Assembly (NCBI GenBank): GCA_030407085.1
Contig: CM059584.1
Location: 91,892,501 to 91,956,500 of the forward strand
DNA from: Trichopria drosophilae
Lineage: Eukaryota > Arthropoda > Insecta > Hymenoptera > Diapriidae
Length of the DNA: 64,000 nucleotides
Direction: 5' to 3'
A program made the translations under genes and the position numbers. This document shows, in pieces, positions 1-10,329 of the stretch. The notes beneath the pieces are model-generated. The model saw nothing but the letters and a program-made list of their open reading frames with translations, ran no database searches and was not told where the DNA came from. Each line of letters opens with the position of its first letter. Position 1 is the stretch's first letter.

Positions 1-141
1 TTCGTAGAGAACTTTTTCTGTGTATACCATTGATCCGATGTATCTCCAAGGGCGCAAAGGGCTGCATTAACGTTTTCGTACATTCGCGAAAGAGCATCGG
101 GCACCACACTGAGGGCAGCCTTTCTGTGCTTTATTTTCATA

Positions 142-480
142 TCATACGTCCCGGATGGGGGTGCCATCGCGTCTAGTCCACGAATTACTATCCGTATCTA
201 ATTTAAGACCGAAGAACCGCATAAAGTTCATACCCAGCACACACGCATAGCGACTCTTATCTCGATTCTTGGTTTGACCGTCGAGTATAATCTCGAGGTT
301 AACGACGCCGTCTACGTGGATTAGTGCACCATTCGAAACTCTTACTTGTTCTTCGCTTGATCTCATAAATTGTGAAACGATCTCATGACACGCGAGACCT
401 AAATACGATTGTGAGGCTCCGGTGTAGACGAGAGCCCGAATATCGTTCCCGTTTAAGACGGATTCGAATATAAGGTAAGC
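142..480 (-). pseudogene. Ty3/Gypsy aspartic protease remnant
   Basis: The minus strand is open from about 478 down to 142 and reads as a retropepsin-type protease of an LTR retrotransposon, the enzyme that would process the Gag-Pol polyprotein. It aligns by eye with the protease of the second Gypsy element at 31609-32112: the active-site turn, then EEQVRV with a following glycine-rich flap-like stretch, then FMRFFGLKLD. At the active site I read ALVYTGAS where the related copy has ALVDTGAT, so the catalytic aspartate codon is a tyrosine codon (complement of about 423-431). The upstream reading stops near 490. It is a dead fragment, and the flanking gag zinc knuckle lies unusually far away at 1530-1625. 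Confidence 0.6.
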
Positions 481-489
481 AGATTAGAC

Positions 490-1529
490 TTGCATCAGTC
501 CATTAACGCAAACGATCTACTTGACGTAATGCGCTTGTAGCGTCTATATACATACGCTACATGTACGCGTCATTAATAAGTAATATTCAACCCCGTGATG
601 AACGACAACCGCGCATACAAATGTTTATGGCGGGTTGCCCAACGTCGCCTTTACAGAGGCTCAAATCCACAAGAGAAGTGCGTTCTCCAGTAGTCACAAG
701 GAATTCATTGGCACGATCTAACCAGCTTCTGCTCGATCGACATTTTTTGGGTCAATCAAGCACAGGAGAATCTTTCTTCGACATCGCCTTTCCCTCGAAG
801 GAATTTAGGAAGCAGATTCCGGCAATAAATTTTTGGTTCTTTCCTTTCCTTCCTGTAGCCAGCGGATGCAACCACCGACGCACCAGGCGGAAGTAATCCA
901 GAGTCCGGCTCCAGCGATTTGTGCCACCGCAGGCCGGCCAACAGCAGGTTTCATCTTCCGGCCTCGTCTTCGAGTCTGCACAGCGGTCCGGATCACTAAA
1001 TACGGCGAGAAGCAGCATCCTGATCCACCATCAACGGATAGCGTGGAACTCCATCTTCGAGACCCAACGATCGCAGCCACTCCACCGGGCGATACAACCT
1101 TCTCACCGCACACGCCGCCGGGGACGCCACCTGCAGTTCTAAACTAAACTAGAAAACGCCTGTCGCAAACTTTTCGATACACCGGCCATCAGGTTCACTA
1201 AAACGAAACCGTCGTTGACGTATCGCGAAAACCATCCCAATTAATTAGTGTACGAATGTTTAATAAAAATTGTTATTTTTCTCCTTTTAAAAAGAGTTTA
1301 AAATTATTATAGAACACCGCGAAACACTAAATGTTTATGTAATGGGCACAGTTATTTCACTACAGCCGAATGACCTGTTAAAGTGGTCTTTTTCATGTCA
1401 ACCCTATTGACCGTAGGACAGGACGGAGCGGGGATCGGAGAAGAACGTGGTAGTGGGGGTCTTGGGGTTCCCTTCCCCCCGCTAGCAGTTTCTCGACCTT
1501 TTTCGTGCGCACACGGGACACATACTAGT
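490..1529. other. Unassigned insert between Gypsy protease and zinc knuckle
   Basis: In the second Gypsy copy the protease active site and the gag zinc knuckle are about 250 bases apart; here they are about 1.1 kb apart. The extra 0.8-0.9 kb has overlapping open frames on both strands (752-1147) with no recognisable domain, and an AT-rich stretch at 1230-1340. I read it as an insertion into the older element, but found no clear terminal repeats or target-site duplication. Confidence 0.35.
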
Positions 1530-1625
1530 ATCCCGGCCCGTGTGGCCACACATTCGACAAAAGTAGCCTAAGGGGTGAGTGCACTCCCTATACACGTGAA
1601 CCGTCTGTTTGCAATTATAACAGCG
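1530..1625 (-). pseudogene. Ty3/Gypsy gag zinc-knuckle remnant
   Basis: Read on the minus strand, positions 1622-1581 encode a retroviral-type CCHC knuckle (C-x2-C-x4-H-x4-C, beginning CYNC) followed by HPLGYFCRMCGHTGR. The same arrangement, CFNC...HPLGYFCRVCGYPGR, is present in the Gypsy element at about 32045-32145. Such knuckles bind element RNA during packaging. The surrounding frame is broken, so only the knuckle and a second partial Cys motif can be recognised. Confidence 0.6.
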
Positions 1626-2212
1626 GATGGTATTACGATCCTGCGGTTACCTAGTCTCTGTAGGTGAACGCTCCTTCGGCGCTACGTCCAGGACTCAGAG
1701 GTGTAGTTGCTGGGGGTCGACGTGACGAAAGTGGTGGTACCGACTGTATGGGGTTGGAAATCCTATTTTTCTCGGCGCGAACCAACGTCGCGACGTCGTA
1801 GGGCCTCTACCTGGCGCAACGTCTACGAAGACGTTAAAATCTCCACCTGAGACGGTAGCCGGCCCTGAGACGGCAGCGGTAAAACGCCGAATAAGTAATA
1901 CCGAAAAAGGGCATTACAAGAGAGAGTGCTTAGTACTCGTCCCGGTCTGCGGGAGAGAAACTCCCGGCATCAACTGCCGAACAGAACCCGAGAAGAGCTG
2001 AGGAATATACCCCCACAGCACGCATGCCAAAGAGCGACCATGTAGCTTAAAAAGAGGGGAAAGATGCTGATGGCGCGGAGTGCGCGAGAACGGCTGGGGA
2101 AGACCACGCCGGAGAGGGGGTATCCTCTGAATTTACTGGGTCTACTCCAGGAGCAGGCAATTCACTAAACTTTATTTCCATTATGCCGGTTTAGATCGGT
2201 GACATCGCCACA
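1626..2212. other. No gene recognised; probable old Gypsy sequence
   Basis: This stretch should contain the rest of gag upstream of the zinc knuckle on the minus strand, but I could not align it with the gag at 32197-33048. It is GC-richer than the following DNA. I see no RNA gene or long open frame. Confidence 0.3.
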
Positions 2213-2342
2213 ATATATTTTTTGATACACGTGTCTTCTTTTAGTACATAATGTGTGATTTTACGGACTAATCTCTGCACTTTACGGGCTAAAAACAGTC
2301 GGTAAAGTGCCTACTTTTGCGAACAGTGTATCAAAAAATAGT
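2213..2342. repeat. Short inverted-repeat unit
   Basis: An arm at 2214-2230 (ending TTTTTTGATACAC) is mirrored by GTGTATCAAAAAATA at 2326-2340. The pair encloses about 95 bases with repeated TTTACGG motifs. It ends about 30 bases before the left edge of the large duplication. It may be a tiny MITE; no target-site duplication is obvious. Confidence 0.4.
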
Positions 2343-2574
2343 GTTCGCTCCTCGACCGTAAAATTTTACGGCCTAGGACCGAAAAGTACTATTTATACAT
2401 TTTTTATTACGAAAATATAAATCATTAAAAGTTTAATTAATAACGTAAGAACATAGTTCTTGAAATTAAATACGATACTATACGACTTTTCATGTATAAT
2501 ATACTTTTGTTTAGGGCTGTAAACACTGTTTCTGTCGCATAAAAAAAATGAAATACTTAGGCCCGTTATAAATC

Positions 2575-2881
2575 AAAATAAAAAAGAGACAATTTCATTA
2601 TTGAAGATTTTGATAGTGAAAATAATAATTCCAGCGCAAAGAAACGTTCAAAACAATCCACTAGTATACTGGGAATCACCGAACGTGAGAATGATGAATC
2701 TGATTTAAATTCGAAATCAGACTTTCCTGAAGATTTTTGCGGGAACAACCTTGACCCAATTCCAAGTAAGCAAAATACACTTTTTTATTATAAAAATACA
2801 CATATCAATTTTTCATTCATAACAAATTTCTTTTCAGCTGCATTTGTAAAAAGTGGTTTCATTACACCGAATGAAAAATAA
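2575..2881 (+). pseudogene. Two-exon acidic gene remnant (copy 1)
   Basis: A plus-strand frame running to 2765 encodes an acidic, Ser/Asn-rich peptide (SENNNSSAKKRSKQSTS, then NDESDLNSKSDFPEDF). It ends at a good splice donor, A|GTAAGC at 2766. A 72-base intron (2766-2837) ends in TTCTTTTCAG. The second exon, in phase, encodes TAFVKSGFITPNEK and a stop at 2879-2881. I do not recognise the protein. The maintained frame across the intron suggests a real spliced gene tail, perhaps of a transposon-encoded protein. An in-frame stop lies upstream near 2573, so the 5' end is lost or beyond a frameshift. Confidence 0.5.
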
Positions 2882-2947
2882 ATGTTTTACCAGCGGTCGA
2901 TCAAAAGAAACAAATAATTGGCGGTAGTAAATTGTTTTGAATACAAT

Positions 2948-3138
2948 TAAAGTTTCTAAACCAGTCAAATATTCAGCCACCAATCAACAAAAAACTTACG
3001 GAAGATTTAGAAAACAAAAATTGCAATAATGCAAGTGTGACACTAAAAAATCATAATCCAAATTTTGAAAATTGTACGTTTAACAGTTGTGTGTTTAATG
3101 TCTATTCATGTAATTGCAACAAAGAAAATATTTCCTAA
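2948..3138 (+). CDS. Small unidentified ORF with NCTFNSCVFN motif
   Basis: The plus strand is open from 2948 to a stop at 3136-3138 without a starting ATG. It has a polar first half (NIQPPINKKLTEDLENKN) and a Cys-rich end (NCTFNSCVFNVYSCNC). I read it as the tail or a downstream exon of the gene at 2575-2881, since both are on the same strand and closely spaced. In copy 2 the frame is broken by single-base insertions. No function can be assigned. Confidence 0.35.
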
Positions 3139-4359
3139 AATCTCCTGAAATAATTAAAACGAATAATACACATATAGCATTGATTTTGTGTTAATTTTAA
3201 TATATGCTGTATTTTTTTTTTCTCTAATGCTACAGTTATTATGTATCTTGTATTATTGCATAATAAAGTTTTATTTGTATGAGTAAATTTCAAATAACTT
3301 ATGACTCTTTAATGTTTCATACTGTAACAGAAATGCGACCGAAAAAAGTAAAAAATGCGGGAAATGAGCATTTCCCGCATACGGTAACGTAAAATTATAA
3401 CTACTATGAAATCGAATCGTCTTGAATACCGGTGACGAGTATCCATTAACCAAGCTCAATTATTGTTGAACTGGCCTGATCTTCCTCAGCAACATCCCGT
3501 AATATGACATTTAACCTGTAAAATATAGAAAAATAATAAGTGCAAAGCTGCGACGAATAGTATATTTCTCACGACAGGGAGGAAAATAGATAAGTCCTTC
3601 CTACGTGCAAGATTGACACCTGAACTAAGGCGGGCAACTCGCAAAAAGAATAAAAGTTATCATCTAACAACACTATTTTATTTATGTACTTTTATCAGGG
3701 ATAAAGAAAAATAGTATACAACACTCGGCTTCTCCTCGGCCTTATATGTTAATATATATGTTAATAGATAATGTTCGTTCTCGTGTTAAAATATGAAAAA
3801 CCAATAAGATTGAATTTTTCAAAAATAAGAATAATTGCAATATAATGCCTGCAACTCAAACGTTAAAATAAATCTAAACACGATTATGATATCATTAAAT
3901 TAACTCAGATTAAAACGAGTTTCAAGTTCGTTGCTTTTTTCCATTCCTTTAGTTTTAACGGACGGAAAATAAAGATTAACTATATGACTGTAACCTCCGA
4001 TACAGTACCCGCAAAACTTATACAAATAGAAGAAAAACCGTTAGCAATATATATAAAAATGGATATTTCGCGTGGACGTAACACAAAGTTGTTTGCTGTG
4101 CGAACAACTTTATACAGATCAAAACTGGACAGCAAATCTAATAAACTATGTTATCATTAAGTATAAAATTATATTTATATTAAAAAAACAAATAAGACTA
4201 ATAATTTTAAATTATTTACAAAAAATTTAAAAAAAAATTGTTAATTTAAAATATAGGAAATATCTGGAACTAGTTCAAATTAGGTCTGCTGCCGACTTTT
4301 ACAAGATTTGAATACCTAGTATAAAGTACGGGTGCCCTTTGTCGGATCATGCCTAATTT
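3139..4359. other. AT-rich, no gene recognised
   Basis: This stretch has an AATAAA at about 3260 that could end the small gene upstream, and several short open frames with no protein-like composition. The switch from indel-rich to near-identical alignment with copy 2 falls near 3968. Confidence 0.4.
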
Positions 4360-5000
4360 TTAAAAAATTTGGCAAAAGAATTATACCGTGCGGTGTTTCA
4401 CAATCGGCTCGCTATACTTAATTCTACTCGGCAAAACTGTGTCAAATTGCTCTGCCAAATTAGTGTCTCTGTCGACGATGCGGATAAATACTCGATTGAA
4501 AATGTCACTGGAGGAGAATGCCTATCAGCTAAGGAGACCTATCTTGCAGTATCGGATTTCATTACCAACATGATAGATAAGTTAACTTTAACTCAAACTA
4601 TTCGTGCTAAGTTACCAATTCGTCAACTTTTGTTGAGGCACATAATCAACCTTCTCTTGCATTGCCACAAATAACTATCCAAAAATTTCGAGATATATCT
4701 GAATCTCTTGTAGTTAATAATGATTCGATTTGATATGTCAAAAACTGCATCATCTAAATGCGAATCTATTGGGTGAATCAGACTTAGTTCTAAAAAATGT
4801 CACTGTTACCGACGCAAATTTTGCCTTAGCTTATTTCGTACACCGTTTCGGACACCGTCGTACCACATTTTTAAAAAAATCAGTAGTATCAGATTACCAC
4901 GGTGCACAAAATACGAATATTGTCAAACTTGTTAGAATATACACGCGTTATAGTAGTTGGCCGTGCCATGTATCAAATCCGGAAGTGCTACCGAGTTGAA
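4360..5000 (+). pseudogene. BEL/Pao gag remnant (copy 1)
   Basis: Plus-strand frames here read like the capsid part of a BEL/Pao retrotransposon. One frame has LPQITIQKFRDISES (4665-4715), corresponding to the LPxIxIPxF motif of BEL Gag. Another has QKLHHLNANLLGESDLVL and VTDANFALAY (4736-4835), corresponding to the KLxYLxxxLxGEA...ANxxxAW region. The open stretches 4369-4674 and 4730-4999 are in different frames and separated by stops, so the gene is dead. It lies upstream of the matching integrase at 6770-8107, with unrelated insertions between them. The assignment comes from motif memory, not a search. Confidence 0.6.
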
Positions 5001-5066
5001 GCATTTGCGAATTACAGTAAATAATTCATTAACCCTAATGCTTAATTTAAATCACACTGTGGGCAG

Positions 5067-5636
5067 TTAGAATGACATTAGTATTTTTCGCGAAAGATTT
5101 ATGCCTATATTGAAGGGAAACCAGAGTACAGCAATTGCCCTGTGGTCGGCGCGCCGCCCTGTCGCTCTTTCAAGTAAAGCATCCTGATTGAGGATCCATG
5201 CTTGGAAGAGTGACTGTTGCAATTTGCTGAGTGGGAGACACAGCTGCTTTACCATCAGAGGGTATCCTCTGATGATAAAGTAGTTGGTCGACTGTATATG
5301 TTTTCCCACCGCAGGCGACTTGCGGAAGAGAGCGGCGCGGGTATCTCCGTCCGCAAGGAAGAGGGAGGGGTTGAAGCGCCAAAACTCGAAGAGGAGCAAT
5401 GCTTCTCTTAGCAAGTTTTGAGAATTGATGACTTCACGGACCCGATCTTTTAGTTGGTCTGTTACCATCGAATGCCTGATCGTAAAACGACTCGAGATAC
5501 TCACCGTACTGAGGATGTGAGGGTGCGGTGTCAAGCCCCTACCGGCGGGAGAGCGCATAATAATCCGCAATAAGGGTTGGACTCTGACGAGTCGTGGTAA
5601 CGCTTGAAAGGTTCTCTGAACCAACAGAAATATCAA
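5067..5636 (-). CDS. Unidentified 189-codon ORF
   Basis: This minus-strand open frame starts with ATG at 5636 and lies inside the BEL/Pao remnant. The predicted protein is basic, rich in Leu, Arg and Phe, with no signal peptide or obvious domain; it contains TDQLKDRVREVINSQNLL. In copy 2 (19168-19739) one extra T and one extra A break it into three pieces, so at most one copy is intact. A weakly similar segment on the same strand at about 38400-38500 suggests the sequence is part of a repeat rather than a host gene. It may be a chance open frame in GC-richer repeat DNA. Confidence 0.25.
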   Translation of the reverse strand: MIFLLVQRTFQALPRLVRVQPLLRIIMRSPAGRGLTPHPHILSTVSISSRFTIRHSMVTDQLKDRVREVINSQNLLREALLLFEFWRFNPSLFLADGDTRAALFRKSPAVGKHIQSTNYFIIRGYPLMVKQLCLPLSKLQQSLFQAWILNQDALLERATGRRADHRAIAVLWFPFNIGINLSRKILMSF

Positions 5637-5790
5637 GGCAGGCAGCTTGTTATTAAAAATGTGGTAGCTATTTCTAAGCAGGCGGCTAAGGTAGCGGGAA
5701 TGGTGGGGTGCGGTGAGGCCCTTAACCGGCTCACACGTCCCGAGAGAGACGGGGGTGTTCTGTAGTCGTCTGACAGGTGGGGCACATTAA

Positions 5791-6439
5791 CCACTTCACT
5801 GGTAATGTATCATATATGTACATTTTTAAATAACTTTAACAATTTTCAATGAATTTACACGAAATATAGTTTCTTAGGTCGCTGAATATGAATCTGAGGT
5901 CACCGTTTTAAAATTCAATATGGCGGTTCCAATATGGCGGCTACAAGCTATGTGCTTTTGAAGCAAAATTTTTTCTGTGCGTGGAAAACAGCTGAAATAT
6001 TTTGCTCGGGGGTTTTTGAGGTCGCTGATTACAAATCTGATCTCAGACTTTCAAAATTCAAAATGGCGGATCCAAGATGTCAGACGAATTTTTAAAAATT
6101 CATTGGATTTGCTTGAAACTCGTTAGTTGGGGGTTTTTGTGGTCGCTGATTACGAATCTGATCTCAGATTTTCAAAATTCAAAATAATATATCCGAGATG
6201 GCTAATAGAATGTGCAAAATTAATTTTGACCTTACCTTGGCGGGCTCAATTTTGAATATTTCATAAAATCATTTTATGCACGCTGTGGGGGTGAAGGGGA
6301 GGGGGAGGTATTTTTTTTACATGAAATGATATGTTTTATGAAAAAATGGAACCCATGTTTCACAGTTTCTCGATATCTTAAAAACTGGATCGTACCCGTC
6401 TTGGCACTTTTTATTTGAAAACTGCTACCAGTGAAGTGG
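5791..6439. mobile_element. piggyBac-type MITE with TTAA target duplication (copy 1)
   Basis: The element starts CCACTTCACTGGTA at 5791 and ends TACCAGTGAAGTGG at 6439, a perfect 14-bp terminal inverted repeat. It is flanked by TTAA at 5787-5790 and at 6440-6443, the hallmark target-site duplication of piggyBac-family transposition. At 649 bp with no long ORF it is non-autonomous. Its interior is made of repeated units (see 5877-6200). Confidence 0.75.
5877..6200. repeat. Three diverged tandem units, 122-141 bp
   Basis: Three units begin near 5877, 6018 and 6140. Each starts GGTCGCTGA followed by ATxAxxAATCTGA, continues with TTTCAAAATTCAAAAT and ends with a GGCGG or GATGGC motif; two are preceded by GGGGGTTTTTG. 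They form most of the interior of the TTAA MITE. Confidence 0.7.
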
Positions 6440-6443
6440 TTAA

Positions 6444-6769
6444 ATACAGCAGACAGCTGTATCTGTATTCCGTAGTCTTCCCAGACACGGTGCAAATGCG
6501 ATACAGAGAGGTCAAGTTGCTCTACGGGGCGCAATATTGGAAGGACTGGCTCTGTGTGGGCGTTGCCTTGTATTGTCTATGTATTGTCTTGTAATGTCTT
6601 CGCTTGTCTGTTCAACCTATCCGAGATTCGACCAGCGAATTGGCTAAAAATGTCATTAAAACGGTTGGTAAATCCTTTCTTTTATCCTTTTTTTAAGATT
6701 TTGCGCGTTGCACACACCTTAGTGTAACACATACATTATACGTTATTGAACATAAAATGTTCTGCAGTA
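6444..6769. other. No gene recognised (copy 1)
   Basis: This is the sequence between the TTAA MITE and the integrase remnant. It contains CTTGTATTGTCTATGTATTG-type repeats and no convincing ORF. Confidence 0.3.
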
Positions 6770-8107
6770 AATGGTTTAAATGTGGATTAAAGCCATCAGT
6801 GGCTCAAGAACCTCAGGAGATGTTCTTTTAATTCCAAAGCCGAGAGACTGCGAGATTCACAATTCGCCAGTATTGGCACAACACCGTTATGAATGGGAAC
6901 CATTCGTCGTTTGGTTCAACGCTGTACAAAATACGCTCCCACCACTCTCCAACCATCGCCGCTTTCCGTCAATGAAATATGTTCGGCGAAGGATAAAAGC
7001 TATACAAAAATTTCCCGCCGAGGTACAAGCTTTTGAAAAGCAGTCGTGTACCCCACATCATAGACGGTTGGCAAGCCTTCGTTCTAGATGAAAGTGGCGT
7101 ATCGCATATCGGAGATGGATTCAGCAGGGCAATCTTTCCGTATAATGAAAACCATCCGATGATTTCGATGTCGCACAAAATTAGGCAAATAATAGTTGCT
7201 CATGCATATCTCAAGTGCTTGCATGGATGTGTTCAACTTACATTGGACACCTTACGGCATTCTTATTGGATAATTGAAAACTCATTAAAATGCACATTCA
7301 CTGTTGTATTTAATGCATTCTTTACGACTCAAAACCCGAGAACCTGGTCATGAGCGATTTTCCAAAATTGAGAGTCGCTCTAAATCATCCATTTTTGACT
7401 TGCGGTACGGAATACGCATTACCATTCAGGATTCTTCCGCTGACTGGTCCTGGTCACAAATAATTTACAGGTCGATTCATTTAGACTTCGTTAACGATTA
7501 TTCTCCCGACAAATTTTGAGCAGCGTTAACAAGATTTACCTCACCTCGCGACATTCTTGCGACATATAGCGACAATGGCACAATGTTTCAGGTCGACGAT
7601 AGGTAATCGTATGCGTTTCGGCTACCTGTCATGAATCGATCTTGCCGTTCAATTGGGTGCAGATATTACTGCTTGGCAATTCATTCCATCCTCCGCTCAC
7701 AATTTCTCATCGGCTCACCTTTTTTCACCATACCGGAACCGTTAATGTTAGATCTGAACGAGAATTTTCTGTCCTGTTGGCAGCGTTCGTGGAATTCTCG
7801 AGAGTTTCTGACACCTTTGTGCACGAATCTACCTCAAATCTGCAAAAAAACAGTTAAATGGAGGTCGGAGAAACCAGGTTTATGCGTGAATGACTTAGCA
7901 TTATTGAAAAATTCACTACTTCCACCGTCTAAATGGGAGTTAGGTAGTATTAAATTAATACATCACGGATCGGCGAGACACATACGGTTCGTAACCATTC
8001 GAACGACCACTTCATATAGTAAACGGTCAATTACGCAGATATGCAAGTTATTCTCTGTAGATTCCCAGCTTACCTACGAGAGAGTTGCCATGGCTGGCTG
8101 TTCCTAA
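6770..8107 (+). pseudogene. BEL/Pao integrase and C-terminal pol remnant (copy 1)
   Basis: Plus-strand frames carry successive landmarks of BEL/Pao Pol. The integrase zinc-binding region reads NHPMISMSHKIRQIIVAHAY then LKCLHGCVQLTLDTLRHSYW (7150-7275). Further on are WQFIPSSAHNFSS in the catalytic-core region (7670-7710) and, near the C-terminus, LLPPSKWELGSIKLIHHGSA and VTIRTTTSYSKRSITQICKL (7915-8055). Integrase would join element cDNA to host DNA. The frame changes several times and stops occur, so it is not functional. Copy 2 differs at three homopolymers (about 6784, 6930 and 7128). Confidence 0.75.
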
Positions 8108-8214
8108 GTTGAACAGAAACAATTGTCATGCGATATAAGTTTAATTTTATTAGGGTTAGCTTGTATGTAAAATCTAACATGCATATTTTCTTCTTAAATA
8201 TTGTATAAACGAGG

Positions 8215-8520
8215 CGGGTGGTCTGTGTAGCTCTCCTCCTCACCGACGAACTCAAGATGGCTTGCCGCTTTGAGATAGATTGGTAGAGGCACCGGAAGAA
8301 GGTGACTCGCGTTGGTTCGGGCCTATTCCGATTGCGCTTATGACCGTGTCTTGGTCATCAAATGTCGAAAAGATGAATGCAGGAGAGAGATCGAACAGGC
8401 CGGATGTCACGCAAGATATGCGTCTTCAGTGTTTTTCGCATCGAAAACCATGAGCCTTCGACCGTATCATTACGATCTCTTGTCATAACGTATGCAATTC
8501 GATTTACATCAATAAATCAG
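8215..8520 (+). repeat. Probable BEL/Pao 3' LTR (copy 1)
   Basis: About 110 bases after the last pol codon a purine-rich tract, GAGGCGGGTGG, is followed by TCTGTGTAGCTC. That is the position of the polypurine tract and LTR start in BEL/Pao elements. The stretch runs to an AATAAA signal at about 8513. No matching 5' LTR was seen upstream of gag, so the boundaries are inferred. Confidence 0.4.
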
Positions 8521-9716
8521 GTATTTTATGTTTGAGAAAAAGTAAATTATTTCTTTTTCTCCGAAATTCAATCTCTTCCTGGCAATCCAGAATCGGTACG
8601 TAGTCACCCCGTGGGGCGGAAAATCGACAAAGGTCAAGAAACCGATAATTGTTAACTTTTTCCATCTGTTTTCTAAACATTTTTGAAAATCCGACAAAAA
8701 GTTTTGTATTGTTTTACTGCAGAATATACTAATTTTTATTAAAAAAAATTGTCATTTAAAGATTTGATTATTTGAAAAAGATATTTGTTTTAAAATGTAT
8801 AAAGCTCTCTTGAGCAATTTCATTACAAACAATGCATATTTTAGGGAGTGGCAGCGCGTTGATAAAAAAAAAAATTTATTTTTCGGAAATATTAATCTAA
8901 TATTTATTAAATATAAATACTTAGGCAATATTCATATTTTTTCATACTTGTTGGTTATAAATATACCAAAAGATATCGAAACACGTCTAGAAGTTTTTAT
9001 ATAATATATTCGTTACCCAGGTTAAGGTCATTTCCGTAGTAACTTTTGGCGCTGGATCTATTGGTGACCTTGGTTTTGACCTCGTCGATGATCTTTGAGG
9101 TTATTTTAAAGGCACCTTCGTTTTTATAAATCGCAAGACCATTTTTCGACCTCGGCAATCGAAAGAGCGGAAAATTTTACATCAAATTGGTCTTATGAAA
9201 AAATTGCCTATGCGACTTTGGAAAGGAGTAAGAATTTCTGAAACGGGCCACTAAAAATCTTGACATCTTGTTTTTTATCGACAACAAGTTTTTCTTGTAG
9301 AATATGAGGTTAAAAAACAAATGTCAACATGATTTTGAACAAACAATTTTTTTATTGTTTATATTAACAATTGAATTTTTGACCGTTTTAACTCAAAGAT
9401 TCATATCTCGGAAACTTCTTGACGGATTTTCGAAAACCAAAGATGATTCAATTTGCCACAAAATAAAATTTTACCTGAAATTTTCCTATGCTAATCTATT
9501 AACATTTACATTATTTAAAACGTATTGTACGCGCACCGCGACTCGCGGATACGCGTTGCGCGATTTTACATGTTCGATCTTGTCAAAAATTGCGCTCGTC
9601 ACTTGTCAAAAAGATGATATTATGCGATTGCTCGATCAGACGTGTGCGGGTATTGATCAATAATCGCAAGTAAAGAACGCGAATGTGATATTAATTTAAT
9701 TTAGATTTATATTAAA
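8521..9716. other. AT-rich intergenic or repeat DNA (copy 1)
   Basis: Only short open frames occur here (8795-9004, 9304-9663), and neither has recognisable composition. GACCTTG-type motifs recur at 9020-9100. A 119-codon frame at 9304-9663 could be chance. Confidence 0.35.
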
Positions 9717-10329
9717 ATGCCCACTCCAAATAGATGCTGTAATCCGTGCAATAAAAAGAAACACGAACGCGTTTATCGAAATGTGAATTTGGGTACATTT
9801 GCGATCCATGTCGACGATTAATTGTTTCTTCTGACTCCATTAATGTTAAAGAAAAGGTAAAAGATAAGGAAATCCCTAAAATTATCGACGATGAACGTAT
9901 ATCGTCTGCAAGTGATGACTCTAGCTCGGGCGATGAATGGACAAACAAATCTGTTGGAGCTTATCATCAGGATACATCCGAATTGCCAAAAGAAAGTTTC
10001 GATTTAAATCAAAATATGGGTGAATTAATTAATGAAATAAAGTTGGGATTATCAAACACATCGTCCAAAGTTGATAAAATCAGGATTTTAACTGCAGTGC
10101 CGGGAAACTTGAGCAACCGAAAACTTGCAAAAGAAGTCTGCGTTTCTGAACGAATGATTTCGAATGCAAAAAAACGTCGGCTCGAATGCCTCCTAACAGA
10201 AACCATAGACAACATCGTGGCATTTCACAAAATGGATAATTGGAGTCGTGTCATGCCTGGTCGAATAGATTTTATTACAGTCATAATTGACGGTGAACGT
10301 GAACATATTCAGAAGCGATTATTGATATA

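Noticed and set aside
561..1147. Several overlapping ORFs of 60-111 codons
   Set aside because: They overlap on both strands, have no recognisable domain and lie in GC-richer DNA where chance frames are common.
5640..5790. Possible ribosomal RNA fragment (GGCGGCTAAGGTAGCGGGAA-like text)
   Set aside because: The resemblance is limited to a short stretch and the flanks do not continue as rRNA, so no rRNA call is supported.
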